This document shows, piece by piece, positions 1 through 7,632 of a stretch of 26,650 bases of DNA. The notes under the pieces are model-generated. The model was not told where the DNA came from. It searched no databases and worked only from the letters and a program-made list of their open reading frames with translations. The stretch is taken from NCBI GenBank assembly GCA_002352135.1, contig DEHW01000043.1, positions 5,697 through 32,346 on the forward strand. The letters run 5' to 3'. Position numbers and translations under genes: made by a program. Each line of letters begins with the position of its first letter. Positions within the stretch are counted from its first letter, which is position 1. This DNA comes from Lysobacterales bacterium UBA2790 (GTDB taxonomy: Bacteria > Pseudomonadota > Gammaproteobacteria > Xanthomonadales > Xanthomonadaceae).

Positions 1-507
<507 letters not shown>

Positions 508-532
508 CCACGCTATCCCCTGCGAATGTCCC

Positions 533-554
533 GCGGGCGGACAATCCCGCCCGC
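533..554. terminator. GC-rich hairpin between convergent hsdM and rimI
   Basis: A perfect 8-bp inverted repeat, GCGGGCGG and CCGCCCGC, is separated by six bases. It lies 25 bases after the hsdM stop and 3 bases after the rimI stop, where both transcripts should end. No T tract follows on either strand, so it is not a canonical intrinsic terminator. It may act as a 3'-end stabiliser or a weak bidirectional terminator. Confidence 0.5.
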
Positions 555-557
555 CAC

Positions 558-1037
558 TCACCCCTCCTCGCCCAACAACTCCAGCGCCATGATGATGGCG
601 TCTTCGCGGCCTTTGTGGGCGGGGTAGTAGTTGGGGCGGCGGGCGATTTCGTTGAAGCCTTCGCTGTCGTAGAGGGCGATGGCTTTGGGGTTGGAGGGCC
701 GCACTTCCAGGAAGACGCGGTCGGCGCGATGCCAGCGGGCGGCGTCGATCAGGCGGCGCAGCATGCGGCGGCCCAGTCCTTCGCCTTGGGCTTCCGGGCG
801 GACGCAGAGGTTGAGGATGTGTGCCTCGCCGGCAGCGGCGCTCAACACGCCATAGGCGACCAGTTCGATGTCGCGTTCCAGCACGAAACAGGCGTAACCG
901 GCGCGGATGCAGTCGGTGAAAATCTGTCCGCTCCACGGAAACGGATAGGCCATCAACTCGATCGCCATGATGTTGTCGACATCGGCTTCGCTCATCTGCC
1001 GGAAGCGCGCCGGATGGGCTTTGAGGCGGGCATTCAT
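558..1037 (-). CDS. rimI: Ribosomal protein S18-alanine N-acetyltransferase RimI (GNAT family)
   Basis: A 159-residue GNAT protein. The acetyl-CoA pyrophosphate-binding motif is visible as RPEAQGEGLGRRML near residues 78-91, and the RimI-typical segment NPKAIALYDSEGF and YYP follow. The N-terminal AYPFPWS resembles the peptide-binding part of RimI. The enzyme acetylates the N-terminal alanine of ribosomal protein S18 in the cytoplasm. The ATG overlaps the stop of the upstream gene as ATGA (1034-1037), so translation is probably coupled. The neighbour is a likely holD, as in E. coli where holD and rimI are adjacent, which supports RimI rather than another GNAT. It is the last gene of the long minus-strand run. 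Confidence 0.9.
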   Translation of the reverse strand: MNARLKAHPARFRQMSEADVDNIMAIELMAYPFPWSGQIFTDCIRAGYACFVLERDIELVAYGVLSAAAGEAHILNLCVRPEAQGEGLGRRMLRRLIDAARWHRADRVFLEVRPSNPKAIALYDSEGFNEIARRPNYYPAHKGREDAIIMALELLGEEG

Positions 1038-1381
1038 CGTGGTCTGTCACTGTGCAGGGCGCGTCGCAAGGGGCGCAGTTGCGACCACCATTCGCGTTTG
1101 CGCGCAGGATGGCTGCGCAGGCTGCGCAGTTCCGCGGTGGACATGAGAACGCGTTGGCCGCCGATGCTCAGTGCAATCTGCGCCGACTCGGCGGCCTGCA
1201 CTGTGCAGCGTTGCGCGTTGATACCCAGCGCCTGCAGCACCAGCTTCCACTCGGGTCGCTGCAGGTCTTCCGCCACCGCGCCACTGATCTGCAGGCGTGC
1301 CAACGGCGGCGGTCGACGACGCAAGGGCAGCAAGCCCATCGCCTGCAGCAGTCGTAGTCGGGTGCTCGCGTCCAGACTCAC
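1034..1381 (-). CDS. holD: Probable DNA polymerase III psi subunit (HolD), divergent
   Basis: A 115-residue basic protein with a GTG start that overlaps the preceding stop as GTGA (1378-1381). No strong domain is obvious, but two segments read like E. coli HolD. The N-terminal LRLLQAMGLLPLRRRP parallels the psi segment LQQLGITQWSLRRP, which contacts chi and SSB. The C-terminal LRSLRSHPARKREWW parallels LTDLRANPTARAALW. The length is a little below the E. coli protein (about 137 residues). Synteny agrees: it overlaps rimI as part of a holD-rimI pair. In the family, psi joins chi to the clamp loader of the replicative polymerase. This is a homology call made by eye; without a profile search it remains a strong suspicion. 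Confidence 0.65.
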   Translation of the reverse strand: MSLDASTRLRLLQAMGLLPLRRRPPPLARLQISGAVAEDLQRPEWKLVLQALGINAQRCTVQAAESAQIALSIGGQRVLMSTAELRSLRSHPARKREWWSQLRPLRRALHSDRPR

Positions 1382-2001
1382 TGCTGTGATTCCGTCGCGA
1401 GGAGCGGAGTCAGGTCGGCCAGAAAGGCGGCCTGGATGCGATCCAATGCCTCGCCCATGGCCTGCACCGAGGCTTCCAGACTGGCGTCGTTTGCGGTCTG
1501 CACCTCACTGTAGTGCTTGCGTAGCAGCGGCTTGTCGCGCCCGCGTTGCAGTCGCAGTTCCAGAGCGACCTGCACCTGCCAATCGCCGGCGGCAGTGGGC
1601 GCGCGCTCCCAACGTTCGATGCGCCCGCGCAATTGCCAGGCCTCACTTCCCGCCTGACTGCGCTCGACGATCTGACTGGCCGCCTGCGCCTGCTGCAGCA
1701 CGCCGATCCAGCGCCGCTGCAGCAGCGTGCCCGGCGGGTCGATCCATTGGTGATAGTGGTAGGCACGCAGTTGCTGCGCCTTGGCGTCCAAGGCGTACAG
1801 CAGGGCCTGATCGGCGTAGAGACCGTCCGCCTCGAAGCGATGCACGGCCACGGGCACGGCGCTGGGATGGCTGATGGGCGCCACATCGGCGGCCGCTGGC
1901 AGGCGATGCCAAGTGGTCTCGGGAATGCTCGGCGCACTCACGCAGGCCGACAGCAGCAGTGGCAGGCTCCACAGGCTCCTAGGCCAAACTTGCAGATTCA
2001 T
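1378..2001 (-). CDS. ABC-transport auxiliary lipoprotein, PqiC/YmbA-like
   Basis: A 207-residue predicted outer-membrane lipoprotein. The N-terminus has a short hydrophobic signal ending in the lipobox LLSAC, with the lipidated cysteine at residue 20. The rest resembles the ABC_trans_aux (DUF330) family: an early TWHRLP segment, a central YHYHQWIDPPGTLLQRRWI, and a C-terminal helix ending in the mature domain. PqiC-type lipoproteins anchor MCE-protein tunnels to the inner face of the outer membrane. The start overlaps the MCE gene stop as ATGA (1998-2001). In this operon it occupies the place that periplasmic MlaC has in the classical Mla operon. The role in lipid transport is inferred from family and neighbours. 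Confidence 0.8.
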   Translation of the reverse strand: MNLQVWPRSLWSLPLLLSACVSAPSIPETTWHRLPAAADVAPISHPSAVPVAVHRFEADGLYADQALLYALDAKAQQLRAYHYHQWIDPPGTLLQRRWIGVLQQAQAASQIVERSQAGSEAWQLRGRIERWERAPTAAGDWQVQVALELRLQRGRDKPLLRKHYSEVQTANDASLEASVQAMGEALDRIQAAFLADLTPLLATESQQ

Positions 2002-2918
2002 TGCGCCTCCACGTTGTCCGCCGGTGGCGAGACGATCAAGCGATTGGGATGACGACGGATTTCGCGCGTGAACTCATCCATGTTGCGACTGGAGTTTTCC
2101 AGATGGTGGGTGATGCTGTCGATCCGTCCGGCGATCACGCCCAGGGTCGCCTCCAGATCCTGCACGGCCTGGCGCAGTTCGGGTCGGTTTTCGTCGACGG
2201 TGTCCTTCAGACTGTCAAGCAAGGCATCGGCGCGTTGCTGGGTCGCGGCCAGATCGGCGCTCAAGGTCCGCACATTGGCGAGGGTGTCGCGAATGGCCTG
2301 CTGATTCGGCGTATCCAACACCTGATTGACGCCATCCGCCGCGGTGTTCAGTCGACCCAGCAAAGCTTGGGCCTCACTCAACAGAGTGGGCGCGCTGGCA
2401 TCGATGGCACCACCAATCGAGTCGATGCGCTGCGCCAAGGTGTCGACCAACGGGCGAATCTTGCTCTGGGTCAGACTGTTCACTTCCTGCGCCAAGTCGT
2501 TCAGCGCGAGGAACAGATCGCCGCCTTCCAGTCCACGCAATTCACCGCCATCGGCCAGCAGATCAGCGCTGCTGCCCTCGTGGATCGCCACCACGACATC
2601 GGCCAGCAGTCCGCTGGATTGCAGACGCGCTTCGCTGTCGACCGGAATGGGCCAGTCCTCGCGCACGGCCAGATGCACCTGATAGCGGGTTTTGCCGTCC
2701 ACGCGTTCAGGCTGGATGTCGCGCACCTGACCGATGCGGAAGCCTTCGTAATACACCGGCGCACCGGCATCCAAGCCAGTGACGTTGGCGTAGCGCACCC
2801 GGTATTCATGCAGGTTGGCACCGCGCCCGGTGATGGCAAACAGACTGGCCAGCAATACCGCCAGTGCCAGGACGACCACCAGTCCAACCAGACTGTAATT
2901 GATGCTGTCGCGCTTCAT
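1998..2918 (-). CDS. MlaD-type MCE domain protein (lipid-transport substrate-binding subunit)
   Basis: 306 residues with one N-terminal membrane helix at about residues 10-30, followed by an MCE domain at about 36-115. The domain carries the family pattern YEGFRIGQVRDI and a loop ending GLLADVVVAIHEG. Residues 120-290 are predicted long helices with many Asp, Gln and Leu, as in MCE proteins that form a helical needle or coiled coil. MCE proteins form hexameric rings that carry phospholipids between inner and outer membranes with an MlaE-type permease and an ATPase. The long helical tail and the downstream lipoprotein recall PqiB/LetB-like systems more than the short E. coli MlaD. The start overlaps the ATPase stop as ATGA. 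Confidence 0.9.
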   Translation of the reverse strand: MKRDSINYSLVGLVVVLALAVLLASLFAITGRGANLHEYRVRYANVTGLDAGAPVYYEGFRIGQVRDIQPERVDGKTRYQVHLAVREDWPIPVDSEARLQSSGLLADVVVAIHEGSSADLLADGGELRGLEGGDLFLALNDLAQEVNSLTQSKIRPLVDTLAQRIDSIGGAIDASAPTLLSEAQALLGRLNTAADGVNQVLDTPNQQAIRDTLANVRTLSADLAATQQRADALLDSLKDTVDENRPELRQAVQDLEATLGVIAGRIDSITHHLENSSRNMDEFTREIRRHPNRLIVSPPADNVEAQ

Positions 2919-3712
2919 GACTGTTCCTCGGTCAGACGTCGCAGATAGTCGTCCACATTCACCTCCACCTCGCGGGGACGGCGATTCAGCAGATCCTGAA
3001 TTCGCTCGTTGTCGCTGGCACGGACTTGTTCCACCGTGCCGGTCAGCAGCACATGACCGTGATCGAGCACGGTGATGGTATCGGCAATCTTGAAGGCCGA
3101 TTCCAGTTCGTGGGTGACCACCACGATGCTCATGCGCAAGGCATCGCGCAATTGCAGGATCAGTTCGTCCAGCTCGGCCGAGACCACCGGATCGAGCCCG
3201 GCCGACGGTTCGTCGAAGAACAGCAGTTTCGGGTCCATCACGATGGCCCGCGCCAACGCCGCGCGCTTGACCATGCCGCCCGACAATTGCGCGGGCATCA
3301 GGTCCTGGAAACCGCCCAGATTGACGACCTCCAATTTGAGACGACTCATGATGCGGATGGTGTTTTCGTCCAACCGCGTGTGTTCGCGCAAGGGCAGCGC
3401 CACGTTGTCGCCCACGCTCATCGAGGTGAACAAGGCACCGCCCTGAAAACTCACCCCGATCTGTTTGCGAAGAGCGAGTTTTTCGGCCGCGCTGGCAATG
3501 GCAAGATCAGTACCCAGCACGCGAATATGCCCCGCAGCGGGTGTCTGCAAACCGAGCAGATGACGCAGCAAGGTGCTCTTGCCGGAACCCGAGCCGCCCA
3601 TGATGACGCGGATCTCGCCCGGCATTACTCGAAAGTCGATGCCATGCAGGATGCGGCGCTTGCCGTAGTACGCATGCAGGCCGGTGACGTCGATGAGGGG
3701 CTGATCGCTCAC
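2915..3712 (-). CDS. ABC transporter ATP-binding protein, MlaF-type
   Basis: 265 residues from the GTG at 3712, chosen because GAGG lies six bases upstream and the protein then starts MSDQPLIDVTGLHAYYGK, typical of the family. Another GTG (3722-3724) overlaps the permease stop but has no good ribosome site. An open frame continues to 3904, but that part lies inside mlaE and is not family-like. Walker A is GGSGSGKST (residues 39-47), the signature is LSGGM (143-147) and Walker B is LLFFDEP (163-169), with a switch histidine in VVVTHELE. It should power phospholipid transport at the inner membrane with the MlaE-type permease encoded just upstream. Confidence 0.92.
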   Translation of the reverse strand: MSDQPLIDVTGLHAYYGKRRILHGIDFRVMPGEIRVIMGGSGSGKSTLLRHLLGLQTPAAGHIRVLGTDLAIASAAEKLALRKQIGVSFQGGALFTSMSVGDNVALPLREHTRLDENTIRIMSRLKLEVVNLGGFQDLMPAQLSGGMVKRAALARAIVMDPKLLFFDEPSAGLDPVVSAELDELILQLRDALRMSIVVVTHELESAFKIADTITVLDHGHVLLTGTVEQVRASDNERIQDLLNRRPREVEVNVDDYLRRLTEEQS

Positions 3713-3720
3713 GTCCGTCC

Positions 3721-4521
3721 TCACCGATTGAGAAAGAACGAGAACAGCATGTCGGCGATCACGATCGCGGTGATCGAACGCACCACCGCGCGCGTGGTCG
3801 CCCGCCCCACGCCTTCCGCGCCACCGTGCACGGCGAATCCGGTACTGACGCCGATCAATCCGATCAACACGGCAAACACCACGCTCTTCGACAAGCCTTC
3901 CCACAGATCGCGCGGTTCCAAGGTCTGCAGGGTGCGACTGAGATAGGTGAGCAGATCAATATCCAACGATCCCGAGGCATACAGGCCCGCACCCAACAAA
4001 GCCACCAGATCGGCAACTACGGTCAGCACCGGCATCATCAGCAACAGGCCGATCAAGGCCGGTGCGACCAGATAGCGCACTGGCTCGATGCCGATCACCG
4101 CCAGGGCGTCGATCTCCTGCGACACCACCATCGAGCCCAGGCGCGCCGCCAACGAAGAGCCAGTACGTCCGGCCACCACGATGGCGGTGATCAGCGCGCC
4201 AAATTCGCGGGTGATGGCTTTGCCTGCGGCCATCACCACCTGATTCTGCGCACCGAACTCACCCAGCGCGGCGATGAACTGGATTCCCAGCATCACGCCG
4301 ATGGTCAAAGACAACAGGCTGACAATCGGAATGGCATCGACACCGATCTGCCGCGCCTGCTCGGTCACCATGCGCCAACGCACCGGCTGTCCGCGCGTCC
4401 AACCCAGCAGCGTGAAATACACGCTCTCGACCAGCAGACTGCCCATGTAGCCGAGCGCATCCACGGCGGCGACCACGCGCCGCCCGATCCGATCCAGCGT
4501 ACTGGCGAGCGCCGCTTTCAT
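3721..4521 (-). CDS. MlaE-type ABC transporter permease
   Basis: A 266-residue polytopic inner-membrane protein. The MlaE signature is clear: REFGALITAIVVAGRTGSS, then ARLGSMVVSQEIDAL, then IEPVRYLVAPALIGLLLMMP. About five or six hydrophobic segments are visible. The N-terminal 45 residues include an amphipathic helix, as in MlaE proteins. MlaE dimers bind the MCE ring and, with the ATPase, move phospholipids across the envelope. The ATG follows the STAS gene stop by two bases, so the genes are probably co-translated. In E. coli the STAS protein MlaB binds the ATPase of this complex, which matches the gene order STAS-permease-ATPase here. Confidence 0.93.
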   Translation of the reverse strand: MKAALASTLDRIGRRVVAAVDALGYMGSLLVESVYFTLLGWTRGQPVRWRMVTEQARQIGVDAIPIVSLLSLTIGVMLGIQFIAALGEFGAQNQVVMAAGKAITREFGALITAIVVAGRTGSSLAARLGSMVVSQEIDALAVIGIEPVRYLVAPALIGLLLMMPVLTVVADLVALLGAGLYASGSLDIDLLTYLSRTLQTLEPRDLWEGLSKSVVFAVLIGLIGVSTGFAVHGGAEGVGRATTRAVVRSITAIVIADMLFSFFLNR

Positions 4522-4523
4522 GC

Positions 4524-4859
4524 TCAGGCATCACCCGCCGCATCGAGCGCCGTGACTAGCGTGAACACGCGGTCGAGACGGGCCAGTTTCAGCACCGCCT
4601 GAACTGGCCCGCTCACCCCCAGCAGAACGAAGGGCTGCGACTTGCCGCGCGCATTCTGGAAGCCTTCCACCAGCGCCGCGATACCGGAAGAATCGATGTA
4701 GCTGACGGCAGCCAGATCGACCGCCACGCGTGGCGCGGCGGACAAGGCGGCGAGAACGGCCGTCCGTACTTCCGCCGACCAGCTCAGATCGACTTCTCCG
4801 GCCAGTGCCACCACGGCATAGTCGCCTTCGAGACGGGTGATGCACGCGCGCTCGCTCAT
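4524..4859 (-). CDS. STAS-domain protein: MlaB-like subunit or anti-sigma-factor antagonist
   Basis: A 111-residue single STAS domain. The segment VAVDLAAVSYIDSSGIAAL (about residues 45-63) carries the DSSG motif of SpoIIAA/RsbV antagonists. Ser57 aligns with the serine phosphorylated in SpoIIAA and with Thr52 of E. coli MlaB. The start at 4859 has GAGGAG upstream. It lies directly before the MlaE-type permease gene, as expected of an MlaB subunit. It also lies after a gene encoding a PP2C phosphatase joined to an RsbW-like kinase domain, the enzymes that normally set the phosphorylation of such a serine. It may therefore be both a transporter subunit and the target of a partner switch. STAS identity is firm; the dual role is inference. 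Confidence 0.88.
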   Translation of the reverse strand: MSERACITRLEGDYAVVALAGEVDLSWSAEVRTAVLAALSAAPRVAVDLAAVSYIDSSGIAALVEGFQNARGKSQPFVLLGVSGPVQAVLKLARLDRVFTLVTALDAAGDA

Positions 4860-4928
4860 GTTTTCTCCTCAGTGTGGGGCTTCGTCATCAGCGGACATTA
4901 TGCGCGAGTGGATTTTTGCGTCTGGCAA

Positions 4929-4973
4929 GTTGCTTCGACGAGGCATAGTGGGGCTATGGTGAGGAGAAGCAAC
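4929..4973. repeat. Nested symmetrical inverted repeat upstream of the STAS gene
   Basis: Two concentric perfect inverted repeats share one centre. The outer arms are GTTGCTTC (4929-4936) and GAAGCAAC (4966-4973); the inner arms are CATAG (4944-4948) and CTATG (4954-4958). The unpaired spacers are symmetrical, 7 and 7 bases with a 5-base loop. It lies in the 170-base gap between the phosphatase gene and the STAS gene, inside the leader of the STAS-Mla genes. It could be an operator, an RNA processing or attenuation structure, or a dispersed repeat. The rest of the gap shows no gene. Confidence 0.6.
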
Positions 4974-5029
4974 GCCGCCAGGCGCGAAAAGACGCCGCGC
5001 ATAAGTCCGATTGATTGCGAAGCACCACA

Positions 5030-6688
5030 CTAAGTTTGCAATGGCCAGCGCTTGAACATCTGCAGGCGATTGCCACCGCCCAGCAGCGGCGTCAGTTGCC
5101 AGTCGTCCATCAGCGCATCGATAAAGCACACGCCCAATCCACCCGGACGGCACTCGTCCAGATCGCGTGGTCGCACCCGGCTCGGATCGACCGGCGGCGC
5201 ATCGTCGACGATGACCAAACGGATTCCGCCGTCCGCTTGCGACACGCAGAGTTCGATTTCGCCCTTGCAGTCCGGCCCATACGCATGCCGGATGACATTC
5301 GCACACGCCTCATCCACGGCCAGCACCAGCGATGCGCGCAGCGCGTCGTCAACATGCTGCCTCTGCAAAGCCGCATCCAGCGCATGCCGCATGCCATGCA
5401 GGGCTTTGGCACAGGCCGGAAAACGGTGCCGCAACCACAAGGGCTCGCCGCCTTCGATAACCATCAGGGTGGTGTCGTCGGTGACCGTCATCTGTCGCAG
5501 CCCAGCAACCAATGCACGCAGGCGTGCTTCGACCGGCAGATCGCGCATCGCCGCAATCGATGCAGCCACACCATCCAGACCGAGCAATTGACCATCCGCG
5601 CCACGCACATCGGTGAGGCCATCGGAAAACAGATACATCGATGCCCCGTCCAGTGCGACGCGCTGCTCGTCGAACCGCATGCCGGGCAGGATGCCAAGTG
5701 GCGGTCCATCGGCCTCGTAACGCTGCTGCTCGCCGTGCCGCGCCATGCGCAGCAAGGGCGGAAAACCCGCGCTGGACCAATGCAGGCGGTGCGACCAGGG
5801 GTCGTAATACCCGGCCACCGCACAAACGAACATGCCTGGCGCAATCGCTTCGCCCAACTCGTCGTTGACGCGCGCCAACCATTGCCCAGGCGCGAGGCCT
5901 TCCTTGCCCGCCCAGCGCAACAGGCTGGCACAACGCACCATCACGAAGGCCGCATCCAGCCCTTTGCCCGCTACGTCGCCGACCGCAAAAGCGATGCGGC
6001 CATCCGGCAGCTCGAAGAAGTCATAGAAGTCGCCGGAAATCTCGCGCGCAGGGAAATTGAGTGCGCGCAACGGAAAACTGCCGCGCCGTCGTTTCGGCAA
6101 CAGCGAGCGCTGCAGCCGCCGCGCCATGCCAAGTTCTTTTTTCAGTCGATCCTGCTGCACCACTTGTGCGGCCAGACGGGCATGGTTGATCGCCAGCGCG
6201 GTCGGTGCGGCCAGTACGCGCAACGCATCGACATCCTCATCGTCAAAGAGACTTCCGCAGCATTTGTTGAGCACCTGCAGGGCCCCGATCGGCCCCTGCG
6301 CGGTAAGCAGCGGTGCCGACAACACGCTGCGCGGACGAAAGCCCGCCATGTCACCCCAGCGGTTACCCGCGAAATCCGGGTCGGCCAGCGCATCGCGCAC
6401 GATCTCGCATTGCTGACGACTGATCGCGCGTCCAACCAGACCTTCGTCAGGGCGCAGGGTCAGCCCTTCGATATCGACCGGCCCGGAACAGGCGCGGCAG
6501 ACCAGATGCTCGCCACTGTCATCGAGCAGAAACACCGCCGACGCCTCGGCATTCATCGATTCCGCGATCAGACGCGCGACCTGACGCAGGGTCCGATCCA
6601 GATCCAGCGACAAGGCTAGACGTTGGCTCAGGTCCGCCAGCCGCGACAGCAAGCTGCGCTCACGCGGTTCGGCGGACGGATTCGACAT
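5030..6688 (-). CDS. GAF-PP2C(SpoIIE)-HATPase fusion: partner-switching phosphatase/kinase
   Basis: 552 residues with three domains. A GAF sensor spans about 15-170. A PP2C/SpoIIE-type phosphatase spans about 190-412 with metal-binding aspartates in SGDFYD (D220), VGDVAGKG (D238), FSDGLTD (D356) and TDDTTL (D404/D405). An RsbW-like HATPase domain spans about 425-545 with the N box DEACANVIRHAY (E460, N464) and the glycine-rich GGLGV (517-521). RsbU-type phosphatases dephosphorylate STAS antagonists and RsbW-type kinases phosphorylate them, so this one protein may do both. The nearest candidate substrate is the STAS protein encoded next. The start overlaps the pssA stop by one base (TGATG). 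No membrane segment is seen, so it is probably cytoplasmic. The GAF ligand is unknown. Confidence 0.9.
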   Translation of the reverse strand: MSNPSAEPRERSLLSRLADLSQRLALSLDLDRTLRQVARLIAESMNAEASAVFLLDDSGEHLVCRACSGPVDIEGLTLRPDEGLVGRAISRQQCEIVRDALADPDFAGNRWGDMAGFRPRSVLSAPLLTAQGPIGALQVLNKCCGSLFDDEDVDALRVLAAPTALAINHARLAAQVVQQDRLKKELGMARRLQRSLLPKRRRGSFPLRALNFPAREISGDFYDFFELPDGRIAFAVGDVAGKGLDAAFVMVRCASLLRWAGKEGLAPGQWLARVNDELGEAIAPGMFVCAVAGYYDPWSHRLHWSSAGFPPLLRMARHGEQQRYEADGPPLGILPGMRFDEQRVALDGASMYLFSDGLTDVRGADGQLLGLDGVAASIAAMRDLPVEARLRALVAGLRQMTVTDDTTLMVIEGGEPLWLRHRFPACAKALHGMRHALDAALQRQHVDDALRASLVLAVDEACANVIRHAYGPDCKGEIELCVSQADGGIRLVIVDDAPPVDPSRVRPRDLDECRPGGLGVCFIDALMDDWQLTPLLGGGNRLQMFKRWPLQT

Positions 6689-7488
6689 CAGGCGGCGGGT
6701 GCCGAAGGCGGCACATCATCAGGACGCGGTCTGAAACGCTGCCACAGCCAGGTCGCCGGGCCGGAGGCCGCATACAACCACGCAATCGCCAGCAAGACTC
6801 GCGACGGTGCGACCGCCAGTGCGGCAAAAACGCCCAGCGCGACGATCACGGTCACAAAGGGAACCCGGTCGCCCCAAGGTAAGGTCTTGAAACTGTTGTA
6901 GCGGATGCGACTGACCATCAGCAACGCCGCCGTCGCGGTCAGCACCGGGGTGATGTACTCCAGATCAACCCCCGAGAACCCCAGCTCGTTGAACAACCAG
7001 ACAAAGGCCATCAAGCTTGCCGCCGCCGCCGGGCTGGCCAGGCCGATGAAGTACCGCTTGTCTACGATGCCCACTTGCGTGTTGAAGCGTGCCAGGCGAA
7101 GCGCCGCGCAGGCGGCATACAGAAACGCGATGGTCCAACCGAGTTTGCCCCACAGCGGGCCGTAGACCTTCAGATGCGACAGCGACCAGTGATACATCAC
7201 CAGCGCGGGTGCCATGCCGAAGCTGACCAGATCGGCCAGTGAGTCGTACTGCACGCCGAACTCGCTCTGCGTATTGGTCATGCGCGCCACGCGACCATCC
7301 AGCCCGTCCAGCAGCCCCGCCACAAAGACGGCAATCGCAGCCGAGGTGAAGTCACCACTCGCCGCCGCGATGATCGCGTAGAACCCGGCGAACAGGCCGC
7401 CCGTGGTGAACAGATTGGGAAGCAGATAGATGCCGCGCGGACGACGCGGTGCATCCGGACTGGGCGACGTATTCGGTTCGGAACTCAT
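6688..7488 (-). CDS. pssA: CDP-diacylglycerol-serine O-phosphatidyltransferase (phosphatidylserine synthase)
   Basis: 266 residues from the ATG at 7488, giving MSSEPNTSPS; GGGA lies upstream. Longer starts at 7494 and 7542 are open but less family-like. The CDP-alcohol phosphotransferase motif is complete: D64-G65, A68-R69, G78, D82 and D86, with D61 before it. About seven to eight hydrophobic segments follow, and the early LPNLFTTGGLFAGFYAII is typical of class II PssA. The enzyme joins CDP-diacylglycerol and serine to make phosphatidylserine, the precursor of phosphatidylethanolamine, at the inner membrane. It is the first gene of the run containing the regulator and the lipid transporter. 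Phosphatidylcholine or phosphatidylglycerophosphate synthases are less likely given the N-terminal pattern. Confidence 0.9.
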   Translation of the reverse strand: MSSEPNTSPSPDAPRRPRGIYLLPNLFTTGGLFAGFYAIIAAASGDFTSAAIAVFVAGLLDGLDGRVARMTNTQSEFGVQYDSLADLVSFGMAPALVMYHWSLSHLKVYGPLWGKLGWTIAFLYAACAALRLARFNTQVGIVDKRYFIGLASPAAAASLMAFVWLFNELGFSGVDLEYITPVLTATAALLMVSRIRYNSFKTLPWGDRVPFVTVIVALGVFAALAVAPSRVLLAIAWLYAASGPATWLWQRFRPRPDDVPPSAPAA

Positions 7489-7632
7489 GGGCATCCCGCA
7501 AGACAGGCAAGTACCGGCGGCGAAACGTTCGCCACCGTCCAACGACGGGCAGTTTACGGCACCGCCCGGTCAGCGTCGCACACCGGCACAGAGCAACAAC
7601 AAGACCAGGGTGAGGACTTCGACCGGATCACA

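Noticed and set aside
615..1874. 419-residue plus-strand frame across rimI, holD and the lipoprotein gene
   Set aside because: It spans three overlapping minus-strand genes and reads as low-complexity Arg/Ala/Pro-rich noise.
3713..3904. N-terminal extension of the MlaF-type ATPase
   Set aside because: The extra residues are the permease gene read in another frame; the GTG at 3712 has a GAGG site and gives the family N-terminus.
2001..4602. Long plus-strand frames opposite the MCE, ATPase and permease genes
   Set aside because: All are complements of strongly conserved genes and lack ribosome sites or domains.
4524..4859. Antagonist of a sigma-factor cascade only
   Set aside because: No sigma factor or separate anti-sigma gene is nearby and the gene is placed exactly as mlaB before mlaE; not excluded, but less likely.
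5015..6619. 534-residue open frame opposite the GAF-PP2C-HATPase gene
   Set aside because: It mirrors a gene with clear motifs throughout; the His/Gln/Arg-rich translation is typical of antisense frames.
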